64,000 nucleotides of DNA from Platerodrilus igneus (GCA_036346225.1 JARFIW010001459.1:186001-250000), one strand, 5' to 3'. Counted from the first letter of the stretch, positions 22,731 to 33,446 are shown. Notes: a model not told the origin generated them from the letters alone. Translations and numbers: made by a program.

Positions 22731-24092
22731 ATTTTTTATTTTCAACTTGAAATAAGCCCATAATATGCAACTCTCAGAAATTGTTGCAATACATTTCGTA
22801 CTGAACGTTGCAAACCAAAAAGCCTTCGTGAAGAATACATTAAGTACTTCAAATCAATTAGTCTTCGAACGTTAGAACTTTCTCATTGTTAAGTGTTAAA
22901 GCTGCCGACAAAATTTTAGTATATTTAATATTACAAGAACTGGTTAGCATTCAACATCAGCTTTACTATTGCTTAAGTTGTTCGTTATAACGAATAAAAT
23001 TGAACATGTCAATTTAACAATAAATTGATAATATGCAGATTTTGAATAAATCTTTTCTTTCTTAAAAAGCGCTTCCAAGAATCCGGAGCATATCTAGTGC
23101 ACTCGGATGGGATTTCAAGAGGACACTAAAATTTTTAAATGTCCTGAGCTGTTGACCGTAAATTTTAATTCTTTACCGGAACAGAGTACAAAGATTGGAG
23201 AAAGTACATGATCAACTGAATTTAACACAAAAAGAAGGCAATGAAATGACAATCCAATTACTTCGAGTACTCAGTTGATTTTCTTTGATACCTTTTCCAT
23301 TGTACGTTAAATTTTAATAGATGTTCATAGATTATTAATTCCTATACAAATGCCTATTGCAAAAATATTCAGTTTGTCTGAAATCGATTAAATTTAAATG
23401 GAGTGCGATAAATGAATGTTGTTTAATACTGAAACAACAGATCCAGCAAAGAGTTTCTTTAACTATAGAGACAATTTGACTAAAAATGCTAAAAAAACAA
23501 GATACACAAAAAGTCTCCAGAAAATTTAAGGTTATATTTAGATTCCATTTCAACTTATGACGGTAACCATGCTATGCTGGCTACGTTTATACCTGTATGC
23601 TAAACATTCATAAGAACGTTCTACGAACTAGAGAATGCTGAAAAGGATATTTGGCTATTAAGATTAATTTTAACTTTTTAGTGGATTCTAGTTAAACATA
23701 CGACATCAACCAATAACGACAAAATTTCTATCTTATTTTTGTCAATAATAAGAATTATGTTCATATTTGGGTTATTAAATGGATTCAGAGCAATATTATA
23801 ACCGCATTTGTAGATGCATTGGGTATCCAACACCGATGTGGTTAAGCCAGAAGCCAGAAACCATTACTGCAGAATGCACGCGTGCAGGTGTTTATTTCGT
23901 TACTATTTGTTATCATTAAAGTAACAAAGTGTTTTACAAAGGCTTTTTCGGCCTTAACTAATCATATTATAAGATATTTATTAACTTATCGGCAACTTTG
24001 TATTTTGTGGCGGTATGGGGATCGCAGTGTTCTTCTAGAGCAAGTAGATTATTTTCAGTGGTTGAGGGACAGAGGCAGCACATTGCACCTCT
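22731..24092. other. No gene recognised
   Basis: AT-rich flank of the large element with only short frames and no motifs. Confidence 0.4.
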
Positions 24093-24420
24093 AATCGTTT
24101 TTTAATGAGTTCTCTCATAAAAACCCATTCGCAATAATCGCTTTTTCTTAGTGGGTTTTCTCATTATAAACCAATTACACTAATCGCTCTTTAATGGATT
24201 TTCTCATTAAAAACCCATTAGCCCTAATCGTTTTCTAATGGGTTTTCTCATTAAAAACTCATTAGCATTAATAGACTTTTAATGGGATTTCTCATTAGAA
24301 TCCAATTAGCACTAATCATTTGTTAATGGGGTTTTCATTAAAACCCATTAACACTATTTGCTTTTTAATGGGAAAACTCATTAACACTAATCACTTTGAT
24401 TAGAAAAACTCATTAACGAA
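24093..24420 (+). repeat. Palindromic tandem repeat, about 44-bp unit, seven to eight copies
   Basis: Each unit reads approximately CTAATCG-TTTTTAATGGG-TTTTCTC-ATTAAAAACCCATTAGCA, so each unit contains an inverted repeat (AATGGGTTTT / AAAACCCATT). Copies are diverged. The right end merges into the tail of the adjacent tRNA-derived SINE. Confidence 0.75.
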
Positions 24421-24429
24421 ATACAATTT

Positions 24430-24665
24430 TTTTACGTCACATGTTATCCGTTATTCTCTTACGTCAATTCGCCATTTTTCTTACGTCAACCTGCAATTTT
24501 TAACGTCACGATTTTTGACTTATTCTGTATATATCCATTTATGCTCCATCCTGTAGATACATTTTACCATAAGTTCTTAGAAAAAAAATCGACTCAAGCG
24601 GGATTCGAATCCATGCTGTCCGCATGCAAAACGGTTGCCTTAACCACTACACCATCGAATCAATC
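24430..24665 (-). repeat. tRNA-derived SINE copy with TGACGTAA-rich body
   Basis: The minus strand starts with a tRNA-like head (24661-24590), then a T8 run, then a body containing GGATATATACAGAATAAGTC and several ACGTCA/TGACGT motifs. A second copy on the plus strand at 55846-56080 has the same order: tRNA head, TTTTTTCTG, GGATATATACGGAGTAAGTC, GACGTAAG. Two copies at unrelated sites with the same head and body define a SINE family. Confidence 0.6.
24590..24661 (-). tRNA. tRNA-like head, anticodon position TGC, probably not a functional tRNA
   Basis: 72 nt. The acceptor stem GATTCGA/TTGAGTC pairs at all seven positions (with G-U pairs) and box B reads GATTCGAATCC. The anticodon arm has four of five pairs around a TTTGCAT loop, and a T8 terminator follows. 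The D and T stems have mismatches. The second copy at 55.85 kb argues for a SINE head, although a decayed tRNA-Ala gene is possible. Confidence 0.35.
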
Positions 24666-24979
24666 GAAACCATTACTTACGCATCTCATATTATTGTTTA
24701 CTGAACAAACTCCATTTTAATTTAGAGATGAAATTATAATTATTTAAATATAAAAAAAATCGAAATGATTACGAAACGGCTTACAGATTCCATTTTTTTG
24801 AGATTAATTTAAAAGCACCAAATCCAAAATGTTATAAAGACTTACCCGATATTTGTTATTAACAAGCACCACACACAATAGACGTCTACATCGGTCGACA
24901 GACGTCCTTAAACTGAACAACTTGAGGTTTAACTTTTTTTTAATTACCCCCACTTATTCCCCGAACGCAACACCGCAGT
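24666..24979. other. No gene recognised
   Basis: AT-rich; nothing identified. Confidence 0.4.
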
Positions 24980-25290
24980 GCCACCCAGAAACAAGTTTTC
25001 TTCGACCAATCATTTTTAACATGGGGTTGTTTTTCAAGATAAATATGTCATGTGACTTATCAAATTATATTAAAATTTTCTCAGCTTTCTGAATCTGAAA
25101 GAAATTTTTAAATTGGAGCATCCTTCTAGCCACCATCACCATTTTTAAATTTTTTGTCAAATGGTACCCTTAACGGTGTTTTTAATATAAATTACAGTAA
25201 AAGATATAAGTTAATATTAAAATTTTCCCAGCTACTTAATTCTTTCGGAATTTTTCAAATCGGACGAAGCACCTAGGACTACCGCTTTAA
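24980..25290 (+). repeat. Diverged arm subrepeat of a second Polinton-like element
   Basis: The sequence follows the order of the 13.1-14.3 kb arm subrepeat at much lower identity: AAGTTTTCTTCGACCAATCA, then AAGATAAATATGTC, then AAATTATATTAAAATTTTCTCAGCT. Another TTAATATTAAAATTTTCCCAGCTAC lies at about 25211. With the gene at 25415-26224 it appears to be the remains of a sibling element. Confidence 0.5.
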
Positions 25291-25414
25291 ATCTGAGAAT
25301 AAAAAAACAACACAATTTAGTACACTTATTTATAATTTTTACTGGTGTTGACGATACAAGTAAGTAAAACAAACTTTACCAAGAAATATTATAATTTTAT
25401 TGAAATATGTACAT

Positions 25415-26224
25415 TTATTGATAACCGCTGTGGTAACAAGATTCTGGTGAATCTGTGATAGCCCAATCTCTAAACATTTGCGTGAGCGATCGTCTCAAAG
25501 ACGCATCTTCCAAGTACTGAACGGGGTGACATTTAATAATGTCCAACCCTGTCAAGTAATTTAAACCGCTACAATCGTTAAACAAAGAAATACACGCACG
25601 GCTCTCTCCCTTTAATAACGTTTGAACCCTTTCTTCATCTGTCGTATTTACACTTACATTTTTAAAAACACCTACAAATTTCTCGTAAAATTCTGGAAAG
25701 TTTCTACACCTTCCATGATATGACACATTAATTTTCGCAAATTTAATAGCTCGAAACACTCGTACCTAGGTAGCACAATAACATTTTGAACTTTTGTGAT
25801 TTCCATATTGTATGTATTTTTTCTTGAAAAATATTCGCCACGCATAAACTTCTACTAGACGTTTCGGTAATCAATGTCAATTTGAATTCACGATCCAGTT
25901 GTATTTCTAAAACATTCTCACCAAATAAACCATTCGATGTTACGTTTGCTGCTTCTTGGGTAAATTGTGCGGTTCTAAATTTCAATTGAAAATTGTAAAA
26001 CTCTTTCCATTTAAAGTAGTCCATCCTTATAGTATAACTTTGGCACATTCTACTATTTGCATGACTGGTCACTGACTACCGTATAAATCAAAACCAACTT
26101 CCACGTTATGGTGGTAACAGTCTGATGTAAAATCACCTAACGGATAGGCGATATTACCTACTAATATGTTGAGATCTAATGGCGCTCTTATATCACTTGT
26201 AACGTCACCACCAGAAAAACTCAT
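25415..26224 (-). pseudogene. Unrecognised gene of about 270 codons, frameshifted
   Basis: It starts at ATG 26224 (MSFSGGDVTSDIRAPLDLN) and meets a stop after about 50 codons. It continues in other frames through 26072-25743 (FKWKEFYNFQLKFRTAQF, a LFGENVLEIQLDREFKLTL block, NIFQEKIHTIWKSQKFKMLL) and 25759-25415 (NVSYHGRCRNFPEFYEKF, then ISLFNDCSGLNYLTGLD, then SCYHSGYQ at the end). The hydrophobic/aromatic pattern and lack of low complexity show that this was a real protein. I know no catalytic motif in it and assign no function. Its start codon is only 8 bp from the left tip of the second Polinton-like element. The diverged arm repeat lies downstream, so it probably belongs to a separate, truncated element. 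Confidence 0.6.
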
Positions 26225-26231
26225 TCTTATC

Positions 26232-27259
26232 AGTAGTGGGGTAAGGCCGGTCCTAATTCAAAACGTGTTCAAACGTTTTTTCCATATGTAAAATACACGT
26301 GGACCGTTTTGAATTAGGATCGGCCTTATATACTTTCAATGTAAAATAGTTGTAAAAACATTTCAATGTAAAATAGTTGTGAAAACATGAATTCTTATAT
26401 ACTTTCAAATGTAAAATACTTGTGAGCACGTTTTGAATTAGGATCGGCTTTATATTACTTTCAATGAAACATACTTCAAAACACACGTATGTTGAAAAAT
26501 GTAAGTGCAGAGAAAAATGTGTGTAGCTGTTTTGAATTCGGTTTTCTAGCGAGAAGTTACACGTGCACCGTTTTGAATTAGGATCGGCCTTATATACTTT
26601 TAATGTAAAATGTGAAAACATGAATTCTTATATACTTTCAAATGTAAAATACTTGTGAGCACGTTTTGAATTAGGATCGGCTTTATATTACTTTCAATGA
26701 AACATACTTCAAAACACACGTATGTTGAAAAATGTAAGTGCAGAGAAAAATGTGTGTAGCTGTTTTGAATTCGGTTTTATAGCGAGAAGTTACACGTGCA
26801 CCGTTTTGAATTAGGATCGGCCTTATATATTTTTAATGTAAAATGTGAAAACATGAATTCTTATATACTTTCAAATGTAAAATACTTGTGGGCACGTTTT
26901 GAATTAGGATCGGCTTTATATTACTTTCAATGGAACTTACATACTTCAAAACACACGTATGTTGAAAAATGTAAGTGCAGAGAAAATGTGTGTAGATGTT
27001 TTGAGTTTGATTTCTAACGAGAAGTTATAAAGTATGCCAGATGCAAAATATCGCATTCAAGTCAATTGTGTTTAATTAAAGTGGATTCTGATTTATGTTT
27101 TTTATTTATGTTTAGAGGCTGCAAATACACATGGGCCGGTTTCAATTCAAAATGTGTTCATTCTTGTGATAGGTTGAAAGGTGGGTTGGCAAAGTACGCA
27201 GATGGTGGTAATCTGCTACATAAGGAGATTGCTTCTAATATTAATTTAATTAGTCGAAG
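26232..27259 (+). repeat. Left arm of the second Polinton-type element, with subrepeats
   Basis: It contains a roughly 233-bp unit (TTTTGAATTAGGATCGGCCT ... TTCTAGCGAGAAGTTACACG) in about three copies. The right arm has about two, which explains the length difference (1028 against 782 bp). The inner end stops matching at TTAGTCGAAG. Confidence 0.8.
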
Positions 27260-27272
27260 AAAAGCAATATGA
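27066..27272 (+). CDS. Small ORF in the left arm, 68 aa, uncertain
   Basis: Open frame with GCKYTWAGF, CVHSCDRLKGGLAKYADGG. The mirrored frame in the right arm (35538-35347, minus) is also open with nearly the same residues for about 50 codons. Conservation is expected because the arms are near-identical, so this is weak evidence for a gene. No family is recognised. Confidence 0.3.
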   Translation: MCLIKVDSDLCFLFMFRGCKYTWAGFNSKCVHSCDRLKGGLAKYADGGNLLHKEIASNINLISRRKAI

Positions 27273-27298
27273 ATTTTAATACTCTTAATAAAACCACA

Positions 27299-27553
27299 TA
27301 GCGCAAACCTTATGTAAATTCAAAAGATCTTGTAGTGAATAAGAGGTTTGAAGTTTTAAAAGTGGAAACAATCAAGACAAAATATGGAGAAAGAGTATTA
27401 GTGGAAACAGAAGAGTTCAAGAGCATATTGCCATTGAGATATTTTGAATACCTTCAAGCATATGGAGTGAAACAATTAAATGAAAGTATTGGCTCGAACA
27501 AACACGTATACATAACTAGTAACGGATCGATCGGTCTAACTGTCAACATATAA
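27299..27553 (+). CDS. Small Polinton-associated ORF, about 80 aa, no ATG in frame
   Basis: Open from about 27299 with KTKYGERVLVETEEF and ILPLRYFEYL and a stop at 27551. No in-frame ATG is visible, so either the first exon is missing, an upstream exon exists, or it is decayed. The alternating beta-like pattern is compatible with a small nucleic-acid-binding (OB-like) protein, but this is speculative. It lies just inside the left arm and reads inward. Confidence 0.4.
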
Positions 27554-27806
27554 TTTTTAGAATAATATGTCACTAATCTAAGAAATAAGTTTATTATTAT
27601 AATAATATACATCTTGTTCTTTACTGTTTAAATTATTATAGCACATCTAAGTCGATTGTATAAAGAATGATGTATTTAATTAAAGTGGGTTCTGATATAT
27701 GTGCGTTTTACTTTGAGTTTACTACCTTGTTTAGAGAAAGTCTTGTTTCAAAAGAAAAACTTTTATAAAATACTTTTTTATTTTACAAATTGTTGAATAT
27801 TTTGAT

Positions 27807-28440
27807 CTAACTATTTATAAATGAAAAAGTATTTATTAACTTTCGTTCTTGAAGTATCTGCTGCTCCCTCACAGCCAGTTCCTCTCTTTTTTGCTTTATT
27901 ATTTCTAGCTCCAAATCTACACGACGCATTAGCTCCTCTCCACGCTTTTTAAATGCGTTAAGCAACTCTACTGTGTCATTTTCGTAGGATTTGTCATCTT
28001 CACAGCAAACAGAAATATTATATTCTGTACATAACTTTTTCATAGCCAACATGTTTTTGCCTGATCTGTGAGCATAACATAAAAGATTATTGTAGGTTCA
28101 CCTTTTCTTTTGTATACTACCTGATGTTTCTGAGAGGATCAGAGTGTGTCAACGATCCGACGATAGCCTCAGAATTTCCAGAATGGTTTTTTGATTTAAT
28201 GTAACTTATAAATTAGTAGTGTTTTAAAACACATATATAAATGTGAAAAAGCACTTACCGTGATATATCTATTACGTCACTATCAAAAATAGCAGCAGTG
28301 TCGAGTTGAGACAAAGAAGAACCAAAAACTTCTTTAATCAAGTCTTCGTCAGAATGTAATATAAATTGCTCTAGAACTTTTACGTTGGTACTATTACAAT
28401 TTTTGATTGATGATAAGTTACTCACTTTTAAAAGTTGCTA
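27807..28440 (-). CDS. Spliced small gene with coiled-coil C-terminus
   Basis: An upstream exon (about 28433-28259) encodes EQFILHSDEDLIKEVF ... DSDVIDIS and ends at a textbook donor CG|GTAAGT. The next exon begins after GCTCACAG at about 28067 and reads SGKNMLAMKKL without a frame change, the junction codon being completed as CGA (Arg). It continues to FSFINS-stop at 27807. The C-terminal part (about residues 40-75 of exon 2) is a charged coiled coil (KKRGEELMRRVDLELEIIKQ). AATAAA follows within about 30 bp. No ATG opens the upstream exon, so a further 5' exon is likely. The family is not recognised. It is either an element gene or host sequence captured between the arms. Confidence 0.55.
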
Positions 28441-29240
28441 GTAATAGTAACTAATAATTATACAAGAGAACTGATTGAATACTGTTGGTAAAATCTACGT
28501 GAAGTATTTAAATTAAATAATAAACTGACCTGTTAGAAAAAACCAAAAATTTGCATCGTTTTCTGAAAAAATTCAGCTCTGTAATCTGTTCTAATGAATA
28601 AAACAGTATGTTGGCGAATATACTTATACCTCAGCAGAAATAATGAATTAGATTCATTGTCTGAAAAAGAAATTGCAACGAAGGCACATAATAAAAAACC
28701 TAAATTAGACTAATTTCGTTTTAGATTACTGCTAGCATAATTTATTTTCCATAAAATTAACAAAAATTGACTTTATATGCATATATATAGGTATATAGTA
28801 ATTTGTGTGTGTGTGTGTGTGTGTGTTTACGCATATCATGCTGAATAAGAAATCCTTAGTTCTATCAAGGTACCACAAAATGTTTTTTTAATACTGGGTT
28901 TTTAAAAAACCATGAGTGCGTGTAAATTATTAAACAACATTGACGGTTTAATCTGAGACATTTTTTCAAATTTGCTTTATTTTTTATTCAAAGATTTCAT
29001 ATGTAACCATAAAAAAGAGCGCTGTAATGATACTGTATTTCCTGTACACACAGCATAAATCAAAAGTCGTATAAAACATTTTTATTACTATACTGCAAAC
29101 AAGCAAATTTTTTCAGTAAACGCAACTAAATGAAAAATGATGTTGATTGCTAATTCTTTTACAGTTGTTTTGCTTACGTCAGGTGATATTTTTGTATAAA
29201 TAGTAAATAAAGCTATACATATATTAAGTAGTGTATTGAT
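28441..29240. other. No gene recognised; contains a (TG)n run
   Basis: AT-rich. TG dinucleotides repeat for about 24 bp at 28804-28827. A 5' exon of the minus-strand spliced gene could lie here, but none is obvious. Confidence 0.4.
28804..28827 (+). repeat. (TG)12 microsatellite
   Basis: Uninterrupted TG dinucleotide repeat. Confidence 0.9.
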
Positions 29241-29252
29241 TTGTATAGAATC

Positions 29253-29444
29253 ATGAATTCTGAAACCGTGGCCGAGATTAGTAGCGCTATTTTGAGATTA
29301 ACTGTAAAATGCGCGAATCTAATCAAATCAGTCGATGTAATAACGAAACACATTATAATTATCAAAGCAAATATTATTATATTGAAGCTTGCTATTAGAA
29401 ATAAGGTATACGAAGACAATCGTCAGGAAAATCCTGTAGGCTGA
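29253..29444 (+). CDS. Short ORF before polymerase B, 63 aa, unknown
   Basis: ATG at 29253 (MNSETVAEISSAILRLTV) to TGA at 29442. Rich in isoleucine and lysine (TKHIIIIKANIIILKLAIRN). It lies 9 bp upstream of the next open piece in the same direction, so it may be a small separate protein or the displaced start of the polymerase gene. Confidence 0.4.
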   Translation: MNSETVAEISSAILRLTVKCANLIKSVDVITKHIIIIKANIIILKLAIRNKVYEDNRQENPVG

Positions 29445-29452
29445 AATCTAAT

Positions 29453-31506
29453 TTGGCACATCCTAAAAGCTACCTTGTACGATTGAGGCACTTGAAACGC
29501 TCTTTGAAATATAAAGGTAAAGGTATTGATGCAACGCTTTCTAGATGTCATATTCGAAAAACTCTGATTTGGCATTATGTACAATCATGTTTTGGAAGTC
29601 GAATTATTACGGGACTTATTACCAATTTAAGTTATAGAGATCCTCTAGTGTTCTTAGACAAGACGTTCGCTAGTTTTAAACGCAAGATTGTTGCTTGCTT
29701 AAAAAAGTCAATGTTGAAAGTTAATGTAATATTGGCCGCTAAATTTGTTAAGCCTACAACTAGCGAAATAGATTTGAAGACGTTGCCTACTGCAAATCGT
29801 CACATCGATATAAATACCAATCTCAAGCGGTGGTATAAGGAGAACGTATTGGACAAGATTTCGAGGCGATTAGAGGAATTTAGCGAAAAGGATTCTGGTT
29901 GGGCAATCCAAGAAGTTTTATACTTGAAGGTAACTATAAACAATCATGATCCACTTAAAGGAAGGTGTTCAACGTTTGATCCGGTTCCGGACTTTATAGC
30001 AAAAAAAAAGCTGTGGTAAATGTAATAAATAACGACCAACATTGCATTCTTTGGAGCTTGGTTTCCGCTTTATATCCTGCTAAACAAAATAGTCAGAAAA
30101 TATCTAGCTATCCACATTTTAATACAGTATTACGCTACAATTCAATTCAGTTTCCAATCGCATTAAAAGACAAAAAAAATTGAGAATCTTAACAATTTCG
30201 CCATTAACCTATATTGTATAGATATTACTAAAATACTGCCATTTTGTTTAACTAAAATTTTAAAAAATTAAAACATATTAATTTGTTAGTTTTAAATAAT
30301 GATTCCTTACAATATTCTCGTCCGACAAATGCTAATGAGAATCACTTTTATTTTACTTGGATTAAGGATATATCAAAATTATTTGCAAAACAGTTGTCTT
30401 CACATCGCCATAAAAATTTTTTTTGTTATAGATGTTTAAATAATTTTAGTACAGCCGCATTACTTAAGCATCATTCAAATCATTGCGAAAAACAGAATAC
30501 TTGCTCAATAAGATTACCCGAAGAATCCGAAAAGTATCTAACATTTAAACATTTCCACTATCAAGAAAAAGTATCATTTGTAGTTTATGCAGATCTCGAA
30601 TGTATATTAGAACCATGCAATGAGTCGGAGGTAATACTAAACACAGTCTCTTACCAAAGGCATATACCTTTTAGTGTAGCGTACTTTTTGAAATGCTCGT
30701 ATGATAATAAATATTCCAAATTACAATTGTATCGCGGAAAGGATTGTATAGAATGGTTTGTTGCTCAATTTAAACAAATTTCAGAAACGACTAATAAAAT
30801 TTTCTGTAACCCAAAACCTATGAATCCTTTAACAGAAGAACAAAAGTCAGCATTTAAATTTGCCCTTCACTGTCACATTTGCAATAAACCTTTTAGTATA
30901 GATGATATTAGAGTTCGCAATCACTGCCACTTTACAGGTAAATTTCGAGGAGCGGCTCATCAAGATTGCAACATCAATTATCATAATTCTTATATGATAC
31001 CGGTAGTTTTTCATAACTTATCAGGCTACGATTCGCATTTCATTATTAAAAAAATCTCGTTAGAGTTTTCAGGTTCGTTAAGCATTCTACCAATAAATAA
31101 GGAAAAATACATATCTTTTACACAATATGTAAAAGGTATTAAAGTTAGTTCTAGATTTATCGATTCATTCAGGTTTATGGCATCTAGCATCGAAAAATTA
31201 GCTTCCTACTTAGATGATAATAAAAAATCCATCACCAGGGAAAATTGTAACACTGATAATGAGTTTCAGTTACTTACGCGTAAAGGCATATTTCCCTATG
31301 ATTACATTAACTCTTGGGATAGGCTCAATGAAACCGATTTACCCTGTAGAACAGCATTCTTTAATCGTTTGCGCAATGAAGAAATCTCAGATGAAGACTA
31401 CAATCATGCTAAACCCGTTTGGCAAACATTTAATATAAATACACTAGGGGACTATTCAGACCTATATTTAAAAACAGATGTACTGCTCTTGACTGATATA
31501 TTTTAA
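29453..31506 (+). pseudogene. Protein-primed DNA polymerase B, N-terminal and exonuclease part
   Basis: Replication enzyme of Polinton-type elements. The first piece (29453-30019) carries the N-terminal block EEFSEKDSGW...VLYLKVTIN. The second (30283-31506) has a C2H2-type finger (FCYRCLNNF...LLKHHSNHC) and exonuclease motif I (VYADLECIL). A CHICNKPF zinc site follows, then exonuclease II (HNLSGYDSHFIIK) and exonuclease III (YLKTDVLLLTDIF), where the frame stops. Between 30019 and 30283 the reading continues in other frames with a stop. All three exonuclease acidic positions (D/E, D, D) are present. It is interrupted by at least three frameshifts or stops. Confidence 0.8.
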
Positions 31507-32192
31507 AACTTTAGAAAAACTTGCATGTTCACGTATAAGTTAGATCCACTTCACTACTTTACGGCTCCTGGTTTAGCTCTAGATGCAATGTTAAAAACGA
31601 CGAACGTTAAACTCGAGTTGCTTACTGATATTGAAAACTAATGTTTTAAGAACGAGGAATTCGTGGCGGTGTTTCTCAATGTTCGAATAGATATGCTAAA
31701 GCAAATAACAAATATATGAATGCAGATTATGATCCAAATTTCGATTCTAAATATTTAATGTATTTTGATGTTAATAATTTATATGGGGCTGCAATGTCTG
31801 AATATCTTCCATATGGAGAATTTGAATTTTTAGATGGTACCAGTCCAGATATAGTACGTTTAGACATACTTAATATTCCCGATGATTCTGATGTAGGATA
31901 TATTTTTGAATGCGATTTACACTACCCAGTATCTTTACATAAAATTCACAGTGACTTACCTTTGGCGCCTGAACATATGATACCTTTATTACCTATATTT
32001 GTTTTTGATGATGTAGCTTGCGATAAACAAGGTATCATTAGGGAATACTTTAGTATGGTGCGTCATAAACAAGTAGACAGTTTTTACCTTTGTCAAAGTT
32101 ATACTCGTATACCTAAGCACTTACTACGTGATAATGCTAATTTTTTAGTTTTATTTAAACAAGGTGATTTGAACTTAAAAAAACATATATGA
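31507..32192 (+). pseudogene. DNA polymerase B, start of palm domain, truncated
   Basis: After a degraded stretch (31507-31715, still readable as [22 protein letters not shown]), the open piece 31716-32192 contains motif A in the form [12 protein letters not shown]. The catalytic aspartate is present. It continues for about 130 residues. Motif B and the DTDS motif C, the rest of the palm and the thumb are missing, so this polymerase is dead by deletion and not merely by frameshift. Confidence 0.75.
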
Positions 32193-32410
32193 CGATCACG
32201 TCAATACTGACATGAAGTATGATAAATTCCGTAAAATATGTGCTGCTTGTTGGCAAGACAAATACGTTTCTTAGTTGTAGACAAAAATAGTGATCCAGAT
32301 CAAGGAAGGTACCGAATAGGTTTTGATCACTTCATACATATTTAAACCCTGAGAGACGCAAGTATCGTTAGTATCGAAGAATTTTTTTATTACAATAAAC
32401 TTTTTACGCA
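32193..32410 (+). pseudogene. Remnant of a further Polinton gene end
   Basis: Short coding-like pieces in two frames (MKYDKFRKICAACWQDK, then DKNSDPDQGRYRIGF) show that another gene was fused here by the deletion that removed the polymerase C-terminus. Too short to identify. Confidence 0.35.
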
Positions 32411-33445
32411 ATGAACAAGGAGGCGATAAAACTTAAAAGAATTTTAATTAAGAAAAGAAACATTGTAAAAAACAAATTGCGCTAGTTAAAAGATAATGAA
32501 GTCGTCCAAGTGGAATCAATCTTACCCATAACAGCACGATTAGAAACTATTGCTAATAAACTGGATGCGGAAAGTGTGGTAAAGAAAGAAAAATTTAAAG
32601 AAGAAGAAGATGAACTGCCTCATAGCAGCGTAAAAAAAATTAAACCTAAATTGTTAAAAAGGAACGTTGACTATATTGATTCGCCGGTTATTGCTCAGCA
32701 TATACCGAATATAAAAAATGATGCCATAGAGGAAGATGATGATGATGATGTTGAGAATGAATACGAAGCAGAAGTTAATCGAAATGCTCAAGAAGCCCAG
32801 GAATATATACAAAGCTTTGCCGATTCACCTGGTATGACACATTATCTCGACCAGCTACATCCGTTACCTCGAGAATATATTTACAATATGTTTAAAGATG
32901 TTAAGAACGAATTTGATCATAAATATGGTATTAGGTTTAACCCTGATTCAAATGGTCTTATGATAGGCAATTCGAATTTCGCGTTGGATGATGAAAATAT
33001 TCTAATAAATGATTTGAAATATAAAGGTACTCCTGGATTATACGAACTACTGTTTAAAAAATATCCTGTCGGGTACAGTCCGCAAGATCTAAAGTCGTAC
33101 CTTGATATTGTGAAAAGAACAAATGCTAATAGAAGATATTATTCTGAAACAGAACAAATTCAGGGTAATACTTCATATAAGTACAAAAATATAATATCTA
33201 CATTAAACATACTTCCCCAAACACCCCGTAGACCTAGAACATTACCCTATAGAAAGCGTCTTGGAGACGGTATGACAATGGAAGTATCAAATAACACTAT
33301 AGATTGTTTATATTGGAATGATCCCAATGAACTTGTTGATAGATTACGACTTTTAGTTTCATCTCAGACTGCTGGACACACAGGTCACGGCAACGAAATA
33401 AATTCGATCATTGAAGAATTGCGTGAGGCGAAAGTGATTAGATGA
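32411..33445 (+). pseudogene. DUF8207-like Polinton protein with one nonsense codon
   Basis: The natural start is ATG 32411 (MNKEAIKLKRILIKKR). One in-frame TAG at about 32483 interrupts an otherwise continuous frame, and the stretch 32510-33445 is open for 311 codons. Order: basic N-terminus, acidic run EEDDDDDVENEYEAEV, then the conserved C-terminal half with YKGTPGLYELLFKKYP, a YKYKNII block and YWNDPNELVDRLRLLVSSQ, ending in a GHTGHGNEI helix. This C-terminal half is characteristic of a protein widespread in arthropod Polinton-like elements (DUF8207 as I recall it; not searched). Role unknown. It is followed without a gap by the next gene. Confidence 0.65.
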
Positions 33446-33446
33446 T

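Noticed and set aside
24093..24420. CRISPR-like array
   Set aside because: Repeats are contiguous and palindromic with no unique spacers, and the genome is eukaryotic.
24590..24661. Functional tRNA-Ala(UGC) gene
   Set aside because: Acceptor stem and T8 terminator look good, but D and T stems have mismatches and a second copy with the same downstream body exists at 55.85 kb, so a SINE is more likely.
26253..26621. 122-aa minus-strand ORF in the left arm
   Set aside because: Made entirely of arm subrepeats; the reading frame repeats because the DNA does.
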